A stretch of DNA of 64,000 nt from Deltaproteobacteria bacterium (GTDB lineage: Bacteria > Desulfobacterota > Dissulfuribacteria > Dissulfuribacterales > QOAL01): NCBI GenBank assembly GCA_026995935.1, contig JALWNK010000022.1, forward strand, positions 1 to 64,000. Direction: 5' to 3'. Shown one piece after another: positions 8,259 to 18,103 of this stretch; within the stretch, counting starts at the first letter, position 1; every line of letters starts with the position of its first letter. A model generated the notes under the pieces. The model made no database searches. It saw only the letters and a list, made by a program, of their open reading frames with translations, and was not told the DNA's origin. A program made the translations under genes and the position numbers.

Positions 8259-8831
8259 CTAAATAGCCTCTTTTCTTCCCTTGTGAAATTGAAGCTCCAC
8301 CCTTCTCCACTTCCACATGAAGCGGGCCTTTAGATTCTCTGGCACGAAATCTGTCATTACCCTGGTCATGGAGCTGATCCTGGGATAGAGTCGGGATTTT
8401 TTGAGCAGGGGGCTGTTTGAGGGCAGGGTCAGGGTTAGTATGAAGATAATCACCGACGAAATGGCAAGGGCCTTTAAGAAGCCAAAGGCTGCCCCAAGCA
8501 ACCTGTCCACCACAGAGAGGTGGAGCACCTGGAATAGTCCCCTGAACAGTATGCCGGCAATGGCAAAGGCGAGGTAGACCACCAGGAACAGCAGAAAGAA
8601 GGCCACAAGTCCCCTCCACATGTCTGTCTTTATGAGGAAGGAAAGCCTCTGTGCCAGGTACTGGTAGTAGTTGGCAGCAACCCAGAAGCCTGCAAGTGCC
8701 CCAAGAAGGCCGGATATTGCCCTGCTAAATCCTGTAAAGAGCCCCCTTATGACTATTACAGCAAATATAAGGCCAATGACCAGGTCAAGCCAGTTTATGT
8801 TGATGGAAGATATTATGTGCAAGGGATTCAT
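8259..8831 (-). CDS. CvpA family membrane protein
   Basis: This 190-residue protein has the CvpA/colicin V production pattern: four hydrophobic helices, beginning INWLDLVIGLIFAVIVIRG near residue 11, with Gly and Ala in the helices, then a basic C-terminal tail. Homologues influence envelope homeostasis in other bacteria, but the molecular function is unsettled. The gene lies 13 bases downstream of the small winged-helix-like gene and ends almost against the convergent ArnT-like gene, with no room for a terminator between them. Confidence 0.82.
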   Translation of the reverse strand: MNPLHIISSININWLDLVIGLIFAVIVIRGLFTGFSRAISGLLGALAGFWVAANYYQYLAQRLSFLIKTDMWRGLVAFFLLFLVVYLAFAIAGILFRGLFQVLHLSVVDRLLGAAFGFLKALAISSVIIFILTLTLPSNSPLLKKSRLYPRISSMTRVMTDFVPENLKARFMWKWRRVELQFHKGRKEAI

Positions 8832-8844
8832 GGCCGCTAATTAA

Positions 8845-9135
8845 TCAGACAAGGCCCTTTCTTGCAAGGAATCTGAGCTCTTTTTCCGCCTGTTTTGCAA
8901 GTTGGTAGTAGGTGTGATTCATATGTTTTGGTTTCTTAAAGCCTCGCTTAAAAAGAAATGTCCCGTGCACCCTTTTAAGCCACCCGGACTTTTCAAGACA
9001 AACAAGAAGCTCCATGGTATCTCCAAGGTCCATGCCTATTCTTCTGGACAGGAACTTCGCACAGTCGGGTCCATTTTCCCAAAGGTCCAAAACGGCCTGC
9101 CGTTCCCTGGATGTCAGTTCACCCCACTTTTTCAT
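8845..9135 (-). CDS. Small winged-helix-like protein of unknown function
   Basis: This 96-residue basic protein is not recognised. The order of helices in SRERQAVLDLWENG, SRRIGMDLGDTMELLVCLE and the basic hairpin WLKRVHGTFLFKRG resembles a MarR- or winged-helix-type DNA-binding fold. It is followed by a Lys-rich helix. It sits between the DUF374 acyltransferase gene (8 bases upstream) and cvpA (13 bases downstream), so it is probably cotranscribed with both. It could be a regulator of that operon, or the resemblance may be superficial. Confidence 0.65.
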   Translation of the reverse strand: MKKWGELTSRERQAVLDLWENGPDCAKFLSRRIGMDLGDTMELLVCLEKSGWLKRVHGTFLFKRGFKKPKHMNHTYYQLAKQAEKELRFLARKGLV

Positions 9136-9143
9136 CGGGCGCT

Positions 9144-9806
9144 CTACCTCTTTTGCCTGGCAATTCTCTTGGCCCTGACAGATGCCTTAATAAGCTCCCT
9201 TTCCAGTTGGAGTCGGGCGTCCTCCATTCTGGTTCCACGTGTGGCTCTTGCCACGTAGAGGGGCCCACCGTATACAACGGCAACCCTGGAGAAGGGAAGT
9301 GGGAGCATTAATCTGTCCCAGCTGTTGAAATAGTAGGCAGGCCGTGCAGAGACCCCTATTGGAATGATTGGAAACCCTGTATCACGGGCAAGGACTATGG
9401 CCCCCTTTTGTGCAACGCATGGTGGACCCTTGGAGCCGTCTGCAACTATGCCGGCATTCATTTTTTTCTCCTTAAGTAGCCTTGTCATCTCCCTTATTGC
9501 CACAAGGCCCCCTTTGAGCTTTGAGCCTCTTACAGGCTTCTGCCCCCAAATTTCAAGGGCCTTGGCCACCCACTCGCCATCCTTGCTGCCGCTAACCATT
9601 ATGGCTGCTGGATAACGTCTGAAATGAAAGAGACAGTAAATGAGCGCAGAGTGCCAAAGGGCGACTATGACCTGTTGATCTTGTGCAAGGAGTTCTTCAG
9701 AAAGGGGATGCCTGTCAAGGACCAGGCGGCAGGTAGAAAGCCAGGCCTCAACCATGCGAAGAAGCATCCTGAGCCGTCTGTCGTTGTTGTTGCACTTGGG
9801 GGCCAT
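9144..9806 (-). CDS. DUF374 lysophospholipid acyltransferase-like protein
   Basis: This 220-residue protein matches the DUF374 branch of the LPLAT superfamily, acyltransferases that act on lipid or lipid A-type acceptors at the inner membrane. The catalytic-type histidine is in VALWHSALIY near residue 52. The conserved block GIVADGSKGPPCVAQKGAI and the following DTGFPIIPIGVSA complete the acceptor pocket. The ATG at 9806 lies nine bases after the nucleotidyltransferase gene, so the two are cotranscribed. This suggests a shared envelope-glycolipid role, which is inference. Confidence 0.83.
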   Translation of the reverse strand: MAPKCNNNDRRLRMLLRMVEAWLSTCRLVLDRHPLSEELLAQDQQVIVALWHSALIYCLFHFRRYPAAIMVSGSKDGEWVAKALEIWGQKPVRGSKLKGGLVAIREMTRLLKEKKMNAGIVADGSKGPPCVAQKGAIVLARDTGFPIIPIGVSARPAYYFNSWDRLMLPLPFSRVAVVYGGPLYVARATRGTRMEDARLQLERELIKASVRAKRIARQKR

Positions 9807-9815
9807 GGGTGCACC

Positions 9816-10724
9816 TTACGCCTTTAGTATTCCAAAGGGGGTGACAATGGCATCCTTGATCTCTCCATCCATATTGAGGCTGGTCTTGGGCCAGACCACA
9901 ACATTTTTAAGGGAAAGGGTGCCTGAAAGACTGGCATCCCTTCCAATTATAACCCGTTTTGCAAGCCGGACAGTGTCTGAGACACAGTCTGAGTTTAAAA
10001 GGCGGTCTTGCCCCTTGATGGCGAGCAGGCCAAAATTTGCCTCAAGGTAACCCCGTGGTGTCCCAATGTCTTGCCACATCCACTTTTCATCCCTGGCTAT
10101 CTCCTCTGCCCTGCATGCTCCAATTTCTGCCCCTTTGTCAATAAGCTGCTGAATGAATGGAATCAGGGGAAAGGGGGTTGAAGGCGCCTCTTTAAAACAT
10201 TCTGGTCTGAAAATGGCAATTCCGGTGTAGGCCAAAAGGTCTTTGCCTTTGCCCTTAAAGGATATAATTTTTGAAAATTTACATCTTATTTTGTTGAAAA
10301 GGGGATTGCTGTGGAGACAGAGGAGTGCCAGGGCACCTGATCTTTTTGTAAATTCCCTGAAGAGACTCGTAATAGAAAGGTTTGAGATTATATCTGCGTT
10401 ATAGACGAGGAGCGGTCTGTCGTATCCAAGTTTTTCAAAGAGATTTTTTATTGCACCACCGGTATCCAGGAGGACTTCCTCCTTGAGCAAGGTTACATGT
10501 TTTCCGCAGGGGCTTACGGTTTTCCAGGTTTCCATCTTCTCCGTCAGGTGATGGCAGTTTACTGCGATTTCATCAATGCCCTCGGATCTAAGTTTCAAAA
10601 CGAGACGGTCCAGGGCCGGCATATCTAGAACTGGAAAAAGGGGCTTTGGAATCTTCTGGGTCAAGGGCAAAAGTCTTGTGCCCTTGCCGGCTGCCAGGAT
10701 GAGACAGCGGCAATCAGGACGCAT
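9816..10724 (-). CDS. Sugar-phosphate nucleotidyltransferase (MurU/GMP-type)
   Basis: This 302-residue protein has the NTP-transferase fold, with the signature AAGKGTRLLPLTQKIPKPLF at the N-terminus and the metal-binding aspartate in VYNADIISNL near residue 110. The C-terminal third could be a short left-handed-helix tail. Its length lies between MurNAc-1-phosphate uridylyltransferase (MurU) and mannose-1-phosphate guanylyltransferase. The product is probably a nucleotide sugar for envelope glycans. It starts an operon with the DUF374 gene, or continues one from tatA 24 bases upstream. The precise sugar is unknown. Confidence 0.8.
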   Translation of the reverse strand: MRPDCRCLILAAGKGTRLLPLTQKIPKPLFPVLDMPALDRLVLKLRSEGIDEIAVNCHHLTEKMETWKTVSPCGKHVTLLKEEVLLDTGGAIKNLFEKLGYDRPLLVYNADIISNLSITSLFREFTKRSGALALLCLHSNPLFNKIRCKFSKIISFKGKGKDLLAYTGIAIFRPECFKEAPSTPFPLIPFIQQLIDKGAEIGACRAEEIARDEKWMWQDIGTPRGYLEANFGLLAIKGQDRLLNSDCVSDTVRLAKRVIIGRDASLSGTLSLKNVVVWPKTSLNMDGEIKDAIVTPFGILKA

Positions 10725-10748
10725 GTGGGGGTTGATTTGAAGCTGATA

Positions 10749-10970
10749 TCAGGAGGCCGTTGTCTTTTCTCTGGCCGTCTCTTGGATTTCAGCAGGTTTT
10801 TTTTCAGCCGGTTCCTTTTGTACCTCCTCGTCTATTTCCTTAAGGCCCTTTTTAAAGGCCCTGAGCCCTTTTCCAAGGCCTGCCCCAATTTCAGGAAGCT
10901 TTTTGCCACCAAACAAAAAAAGTGCAATAATAAGAATTACCAAGAGTTCCTGTGTCCCTAATCCAAACAT
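10749..10970 (-). CDS. tatA: TatA/E-type twin-arginine translocase subunit
   Basis: This 73-residue protein has the TatA layout: an N-terminal membrane helix starting MFGLGTQELLVILIIALFLF, the GGKKLPEIGAGLG hinge, an amphipathic helix and an acidic/basic tail. TatA oligomers form the channel for folded, often cofactor-bearing proteins. GGAGGAAACC precedes the ATG. It is separated from ccsA by 21 bases and is probably cotranscribed with the cytochrome c assembly genes. A second tatA lies at 13261-13446. No tatC is in the window. Confidence 0.93.
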   Translation of the reverse strand: MFGLGTQELLVILIIALFLFGGKKLPEIGAGLGKGLRAFKKGLKEIDEEVQKEPAEKKPAEIQETAREKTTAS

Positions 10971-10991
10971 GGTTTCCTCCAGTGGCTGTCT

Positions 10992-11837
10992 TTAACTTGA
11001 TCCGTAACTGTGCAGCCCTGATAAAAGAAAGTTTACACCAAAATAGGTGAAAATGACAGAAACAAAACCGATAATGGACAGATAGGCGATCTTTTTGCCT
11101 GCCCATCCCCGGACAAACCGTGCATGCAGGGCAGTGGCATAGACGAACCAGGTTATGAGGGACCAGGTTTCCTTCGGGTCCCAGCTCCAGTAGGTTCCCC
11201 ATGCCTGGTTTGCCCAGACTGCGCCGGTTATGATACCAACCGTGAGCCACAGGAAGCCAAAGATTATGGTCTGGTGCATGAGCTCATCCAAGGTTCGGCG
11301 CGAAGGTAGGGCATCCAGCAGGTAGGAGGAACCCCTGCCGTCTCCCCTTATGAGGTACATGATGCCGAAACCGCAGGCCACGGCAAAGGAGGCATAACCC
11401 AGGAAACAGGTTATGACGTGCGCCAGGAGCCAGTTGCTTTGAAGGGCAGGGATAAGCGGCTGGATGGCGTCTTGAACATTGGGGCTGAAGGATGCGTAGG
11501 CCATGGCAAGGCAGGCAAAGGGTGTTGCAAAGGCCCCTATTACCCGGTTTTTTGTCTTGAACTCCACTACCAGGTAAACCAGCACGGTGACCCAGGAAAA
11601 AAATACCAGGGATTCATAGAGGTTTGATAGGGGAGCGTGTCCGTAACCCATGAGATAGGATTCACGCCAGCGCAAGGCTATTCCTGCTGTTTGCATCACA
11701 AAGCCCGCAACTGTCACTACTGTTCCCAGGATTCCCACCTTTTCCAGCCTGAAAATCCAGTAAAGTAGGTAGATGGCAGTGGCCCCAAGATAAACGAAGG
11801 TGGTAAGGCTTAGTATGTAAGAGCTGCTAAGATGCAT
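10992..11837 (-). CDS. ccsA: Cytochrome c assembly haem-handling protein CcsA
   Basis: CcsA works with ResB (Ccs1) in system II cytochrome c maturation, carrying haem across the membrane to apocytochromes. The 281-residue protein has about eight membrane helices. It carries the tryptophan-rich haem-binding segment WGTYWSWDPKETWSLITW, with further histidines in flanking helices (ATALHARF, SGLHSYG). The ATG at 11837 overlaps the last base of the resB stop (TGATG), so the pair is translationally coupled. A GTG one codon earlier is possible. This implies the organism makes c-type cytochromes. Confidence 0.93.
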   Translation of the reverse strand: MHLSSSYILSLTTFVYLGATAIYLLYWIFRLEKVGILGTVVTVAGFVMQTAGIALRWRESYLMGYGHAPLSNLYESLVFFSWVTVLVYLVVEFKTKNRVIGAFATPFACLAMAYASFSPNVQDAIQPLIPALQSNWLLAHVITCFLGYASFAVACGFGIMYLIRGDGRGSSYLLDALPSRRTLDELMHQTIIFGFLWLTVGIITGAVWANQAWGTYWSWDPKETWSLITWFVYATALHARFVRGWAGKKIAYLSIIGFVSVIFTYFGVNFLLSGLHSYGSS

Positions 11838-13210
11838 CACTTTTCTCCTATCTGTTTGTCTATTGCCTCTTTGACCCTTTCAAACTCCCTTTCGAAGGAG
11901 ACCTTGTTCTTATTTGTCTGGCCCGCAAGTATCACGTGGAGTTTTTCTCCATCCTTTCCCATCCAAAGCCACAATCTGCGGTGGCCAACCCAGAATACAA
12001 TGGCAAAGCCTATCACCATCATGGTGCATCCGAGCCATACAATCCAGACGCCTGGGTCCTTCTTGACCTGGAGCCCAGTCATGTACTTTTCCTTTGCGGA
12101 GACAAGGGAGAGGCGGAAGGAATTGTCACCCAGGCTCACCTCCCTGTCGTGGCCTTCAAGTAGCCAGACCGCATCACCGTTGCTTCCAGAAGGATCTCCA
12201 ACGTAAACCCTTGCCGCAGGGGCCCCGTGCACATTTGGAAGGTACTTGATTATGCCCACCATGAGTTTCTTTTCAGGCCAAAGGCCCTTGTCGAAGGCGG
12301 ATAGATCCAGAACCTTCTGTTTCCCGTCACTTGACACTATCCGTATCTTCAGATCTGGAACAGACTGGTAAGAAGACTGGTAAAAGGTAATGCCTTTATA
12401 GGTGAGTGGTGAGTTAACCAGGATGGATTTTTTTACCACCTCCTTGCCCTTGTCGATTATGGCAAGGTCTGATTTGAAAAGCTTGGGCGCACCAGTTGGA
12501 TAAAAATCTACCTCGAATTTGTCACACCTAAGGGCAAAGCCCAGGGGAATCTTCTTGATATTTCCGTGGGAATCCATCTGGACGGCATGATCTGTGCTTT
12601 CGCCCTCAAGGAGCATGATTCTTCCCTTAAAGCCGGTGAATGAGCCCAAAATGGCACCTGCAAAGATCACAAGAACGCTTACATGAATAAGGTACACACC
12701 CCAGTAGCTCCATTTGCCCCTGTCTGAAAGATAGAGCTTGCCTCCATCAACGTTTTCCCTTGCCTCCGGCTTACCGGCAAGGCCTGAAAAGGTCTTTACA
12801 AGCCTGGATTGGAGATCTACTGGGTTTGTTTTTTGAGCGGTCTCCCATTGGGCCTTAAATGGGCGTCTTAAGAGGTCGTTCCTGCCCATCTCCAGGTAGT
12901 TGCGCCTGAAGAGGCGCAAGGTGTACGGCAGTCTCTTGATGGTGCAAACAATCAGGTTTACGCTGAAAAGACCCATGAGCGCGAGATACCACCAGGCATG
13001 GTAGGTGTCGTAGAGGTGAAGGGTCCTTATGATCTTGAAATAAAAAGGGCCATACTTTTCTAAATAGAATTGGAGGCTTTCTCCCTGGGGAAGAACGGTT
13101 CCTATAATGGATGTAAGTGCCAGTATGATGAAAAGGAATATGGCAAGTTTGACAGAGGAAAAAAACCGTACCACTATATTGGACTCAGAATGAACTCTTT
13201 TCGTTTTCAT
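11837..13210 (-). CDS. resB: Cytochrome c assembly protein ResB/Ccs1
   Basis: This 457-residue ResB family protein keeps apocytochrome cysteines reduced and receives haem from CcsA in system II maturation. It has three N-terminal membrane spans within residues 1-200 (from VKLAIFLFIILALTSIIGTV), a long periplasmic domain and a last span near 395-420 (IVWLGCTMMVIGFAIVFW). Length and topology are normal. It is coupled to ccsA and follows the small tatA paralogue by 50 bases, giving the order tatA-resB-ccsA-tatA. Confidence 0.92.
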   Translation of the reverse strand: MKTKRVHSESNIVVRFFSSVKLAIFLFIILALTSIIGTVLPQGESLQFYLEKYGPFYFKIIRTLHLYDTYHAWWYLALMGLFSVNLIVCTIKRLPYTLRLFRRNYLEMGRNDLLRRPFKAQWETAQKTNPVDLQSRLVKTFSGLAGKPEARENVDGGKLYLSDRGKWSYWGVYLIHVSVLVIFAGAILGSFTGFKGRIMLLEGESTDHAVQMDSHGNIKKIPLGFALRCDKFEVDFYPTGAPKLFKSDLAIIDKGKEVVKKSILVNSPLTYKGITFYQSSYQSVPDLKIRIVSSDGKQKVLDLSAFDKGLWPEKKLMVGIIKYLPNVHGAPAARVYVGDPSGSNGDAVWLLEGHDREVSLGDNSFRLSLVSAKEKYMTGLQVKKDPGVWIVWLGCTMMVIGFAIVFWVGHRRLWLWMGKDGEKLHVILAGQTNKNKVSFEREFERVKEAIDKQIGEK

Positions 13211-13260
13211 AGGCCTAATCTCTGGAGTCTAGCTGGGGATGGATAGGGTTGAGGGGTATT

Positions 13261-13446
13261 TTATTTGTCTTGTTTTTTGGGCTCGTCGTCCGGGCTGTCT
13301 TTTTCTTCATCTTGTTTAAGGGACCTTTTAAAGTTGCTTATGCCTTTTCCCAGGCCTTCTCCTATCTGGGGAAGTTTTCCCGCCCCAAATACAATGAGAA
13401 TTATAAAAAGTATTACTAAAAGCTCCGGTAATCCCAGCCCAAACAT
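13261..13446 (-). CDS. tatA: Second TatA/E-type translocase subunit
   Basis: This 61-residue TatA paralogue begins [20 protein letters not shown], with the hinge [13 protein letters not shown] and a short acidic tail rich in Asp and Lys. The ATG at 13446 was chosen because GGGGAG lies just upstream; an earlier in-frame start adds eight residues that do not fit the family. It precedes resB on the same strand. Its Asp/Glu-rich tail differs from the 73-residue paralogue, so the two may have different partners or expression. Confidence 0.9.
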   Translation of the reverse strand: MFGLGLPELLVILFIILIVFGAGKLPQIGEGLGKGISNFKRSLKQDEEKDSPDDEPKKQDK

Positions 13447-13622
13447 ATTTTCTCCCCAGACGGCAGACAAGAGAAATATCTGCTATAGGTAATTAATAAA
13501 AAATGCACTGGCGAGTCAGTTTAATGCCCACAAAGTCTACTGTCAATTGTCAATGAAACGCTTTAAAAGTCCCTGCACTTTTTGGGCTTGATGCAAAGGG
13601 TGACTCCTTATAACCTTTGGAC

Positions 13623-16026
<2,404 letters not shown>

Positions 16027-16040
16027 CTAATTAAAAAGGC

Positions 16041-17474
16041 ATGAAGCACAAAAACAGCCAGCAAAGCCTGCTTATTGTGGATGATAAGCAGGACATGCTG
16101 AAGCTTTTAAAACAGGTTATAGGTTCCAAGCTCGACTGCCAGGTGGATGTTGCAGAATCTGGTTATGAGGCAGTTGAGCAAGTTAAAAAAAGAGACCACG
16201 ATGTGGTTCTTACAGATATCAAGATGCCGGATCTTGACGGTCTTTCCCTCATGAAGGAGATACTGGCCTTTGATCCCACTATCTCGGTCATAATTATGAC
16301 CGGTTATGCCACGGTGGAAGGAGCAGTGGAGGCACTTAAGGAAGGGGCCCTGGACTTTTTCCAAAAGCCCTTTGATAACGATATGGTAATTCATGCCGTC
16401 AAGAAGGGTTTTGAGAGGACAAACCTGCTCAGGGAAAACAGGCGGCTTCAGGAACAGCTCCATTCGGTAAAGGAACAGTACGGCTTTGTCGGAAAGTCCG
16501 CAAGGCTCAAAAAGGTGCTGGAGCTCATGTCCAGGGTGGCAGACACCGATGTTACTGTGCTTATTCGGGGTGAAAGCGGCACAGGCAAGGAGGTGGCTGC
16601 ACGGGCCCTTCACCAGATGAGCAGAAGGCGGAACAAGAAGATGATAACCGTCAACTGCCCGGCACTTCCTGAGCACATTCTTGAAAGCGAGCTCTTTGGC
16701 TATGTGAAAGGTGCCTTTACAGGCGCGGATGCAGACAAGGAAGGGCTCTTTCTTGCTGCTAACGGATCCACCATTCTCCTTGATGAAATTGCAGACATAC
16801 CCCTTTCCATCCAGACAAAGCTTTTGCGGGTACTCCAGGAAAAGGAGATCCGCCCCCTTGGAACCACAAAGTCAATCAAGGTGGATGTCAGGGTAATTGC
16901 CTCCACAAATCAAGACCTTGAAAAGAAGATAGAAGAGGGGACCTTCAGGGAGGATCTTTTCTACAGGTTGAATGTGGTTACGGTAACCATGCCCTCCCTT
17001 AAGGAGATCGCCGAGGATATACCGCTACTTGCCCAGAGTTTCCTAGAAAAGTACTCCAAGGAATATGGCAAAGAGGGTCTGGAATTTGCCCCAGAAAGCA
17101 TCAGGTGTCTTATGCAGAGGGAGTGGAAGGGAAACGTAAGACAGCTCCAAAATGCGGTCAAAAGGGCAGTGCTTCTTGCCTCAGGCAATGTGATATGGCC
17201 TTCAGACATACCCACGGATAACGGCAAGGACTCAGGGATCCAGATGCTCACCATGCCGTGTGTCTCCCACCTGCCCTACAAAAAGGCAAAGGAAGAGGTG
17301 ATAAACCGTTTTTCCGTGGCCTACCTTACCAAGGTACTTCAGGAATCAAAGGGAAACGTTACCCTTGCTGCCAAGAGGTGCGGCCTTGAAAGGCAGAGCC
17401 TTCAGCGTCTGCTAAGGAGGTACAAGGTTGATCCTTCAGGATTCAGGGTCAAAACAGACGCTCAAAAGGTGTAA
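16041..17474 (+). CDS. NtrC-family sigma-54-dependent response regulator
   Basis: This 477-residue regulator has a receiver domain with the phospho-accepting Asp59 (VVLTDIKMPDLDG), an AAA+ domain and a C-terminal Fis-type helix-turn-helix. The AAA+ domain carries the Walker A motif GESGTGKE, the sigma-54 contact loop GAFTGAD, Walker B LLDEIAD and the GNVRQLQNAV segment. The C-terminal helix-turn-helix is GNVTLAAKRCGLERQSLQRLL. It activates sigma-54 promoters when phosphorylated. No kinase is adjacent; it follows guaB by 14 bases, and its 3' end overlaps the convergent Nudix gene by 26 bases. The target genes are unknown. Confidence 0.93.
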   Translation: MKHKNSQQSLLIVDDKQDMLKLLKQVIGSKLDCQVDVAESGYEAVEQVKKRDHDVVLTDIKMPDLDGLSLMKEILAFDPTISVIIMTGYATVEGAVEALKEGALDFFQKPFDNDMVIHAVKKGFERTNLLRENRRLQEQLHSVKEQYGFVGKSARLKKVLELMSRVADTDVTVLIRGESGTGKEVAARALHQMSRRRNKKMITVNCPALPEHILESELFGYVKGAFTGADADKEGLFLAANGSTILLDEIADIPLSIQTKLLRVLQEKEIRPLGTTKSIKVDVRVIASTNQDLEKKIEEGTFREDLFYRLNVVTVTMPSLKEIAEDIPLLAQSFLEKYSKEYGKEGLEFAPESIRCLMQREWKGNVRQLQNAVKRAVLLASGNVIWPSDIPTDNGKDSGIQMLTMPCVSHLPYKKAKEEVINRFSVAYLTKVLQESKGNVTLAAKRCGLERQSLQRLLRRYKVDPSGFRVKTDAQKV

Positions 17475-17976
17475 TTTTTCTCTCCTTTATTAGCTCCATC
17501 AAGAAGTAGCTGTCCGGAGTAAATTTTTCCTGGGCAATGAGCCGTGCAAGGGTCTCCTTATCAGCAAAAATGGCCTCCTGTACCTCTTCCTCTTGCGGAC
17601 GGACAGGGCCTTGGTGGCTGCATGAAAAAAGCCTGCCCCAAAGTCTGTTGACATCGTCTTGATAAAAAAAGTCAAGGTGTCTTTTGAGGTTCCGGGTTTT
17701 TATGCCCGTTTCTTCCTCAAGCTCCCTCAGGGCAGAGTCTAGGTATCCCTCCCCGTAAGCAACAACTCCTCCTGCCGCCATTTCCCAAAGGCCTGGGTAT
17801 ACATCCTTTGAAAGGGTGCGTTTCTGCAAAAGCAGTCTTCCCTTTGGGTCAGTGACCATGATGTAAGTAGACCTGTGGATGAGCCTCTTTGCACGCATAA
17901 TGGCACGGGTTGTGCCGCCAAGAGGCCGGTTTTTTTCATCAACTATCCAAACCAGTTCGTCTTTTGGAGAAGTCAC
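17449..17976 (-). CDS. Nudix hydrolase
   Basis: This 175-residue protein carries a complete Nudix box in GGVVAYGEGYLDSALRELEEETG (G-x5-E-x7-RELEEE pattern), so it hydrolyses a nucleoside diphosphate linked to another group. The N-terminal WIVDEKNRPLGGTTRA and the STYIMVTDPKGRLLLQKRT segment resemble the YfcD/isopentenyl-diphosphate-isomerase-like branch. The start is a GTG without a strong SD. The 3' end overlaps the sigma-54 regulator gene on the other strand. Substrate unknown. Confidence 0.85.
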   Translation of the reverse strand: MTSPKDELVWIVDEKNRPLGGTTRAIMRAKRLIHRSTYIMVTDPKGRLLLQKRTLSKDVYPGLWEMAAGGVVAYGEGYLDSALRELEEETGIKTRNLKRHLDFFYQDDVNRLWGRLFSCSHQGPVRPQEEEVQEAIFADKETLARLIAQEKFTPDSYFLMELIKERKITPFERLF

Positions 17977-18103
17977 GTGCTTTTTGTGAAAAAAGTATTA
18001 ACCCATGTTGCATGAAGGAGCTTTTGTGATACCTTTAATCCAGCCTGAATGGTTATTCATTTCTTTTTGCTTCTTTATATTACTTCACAGGAGGAAAAGT
18101 CAA

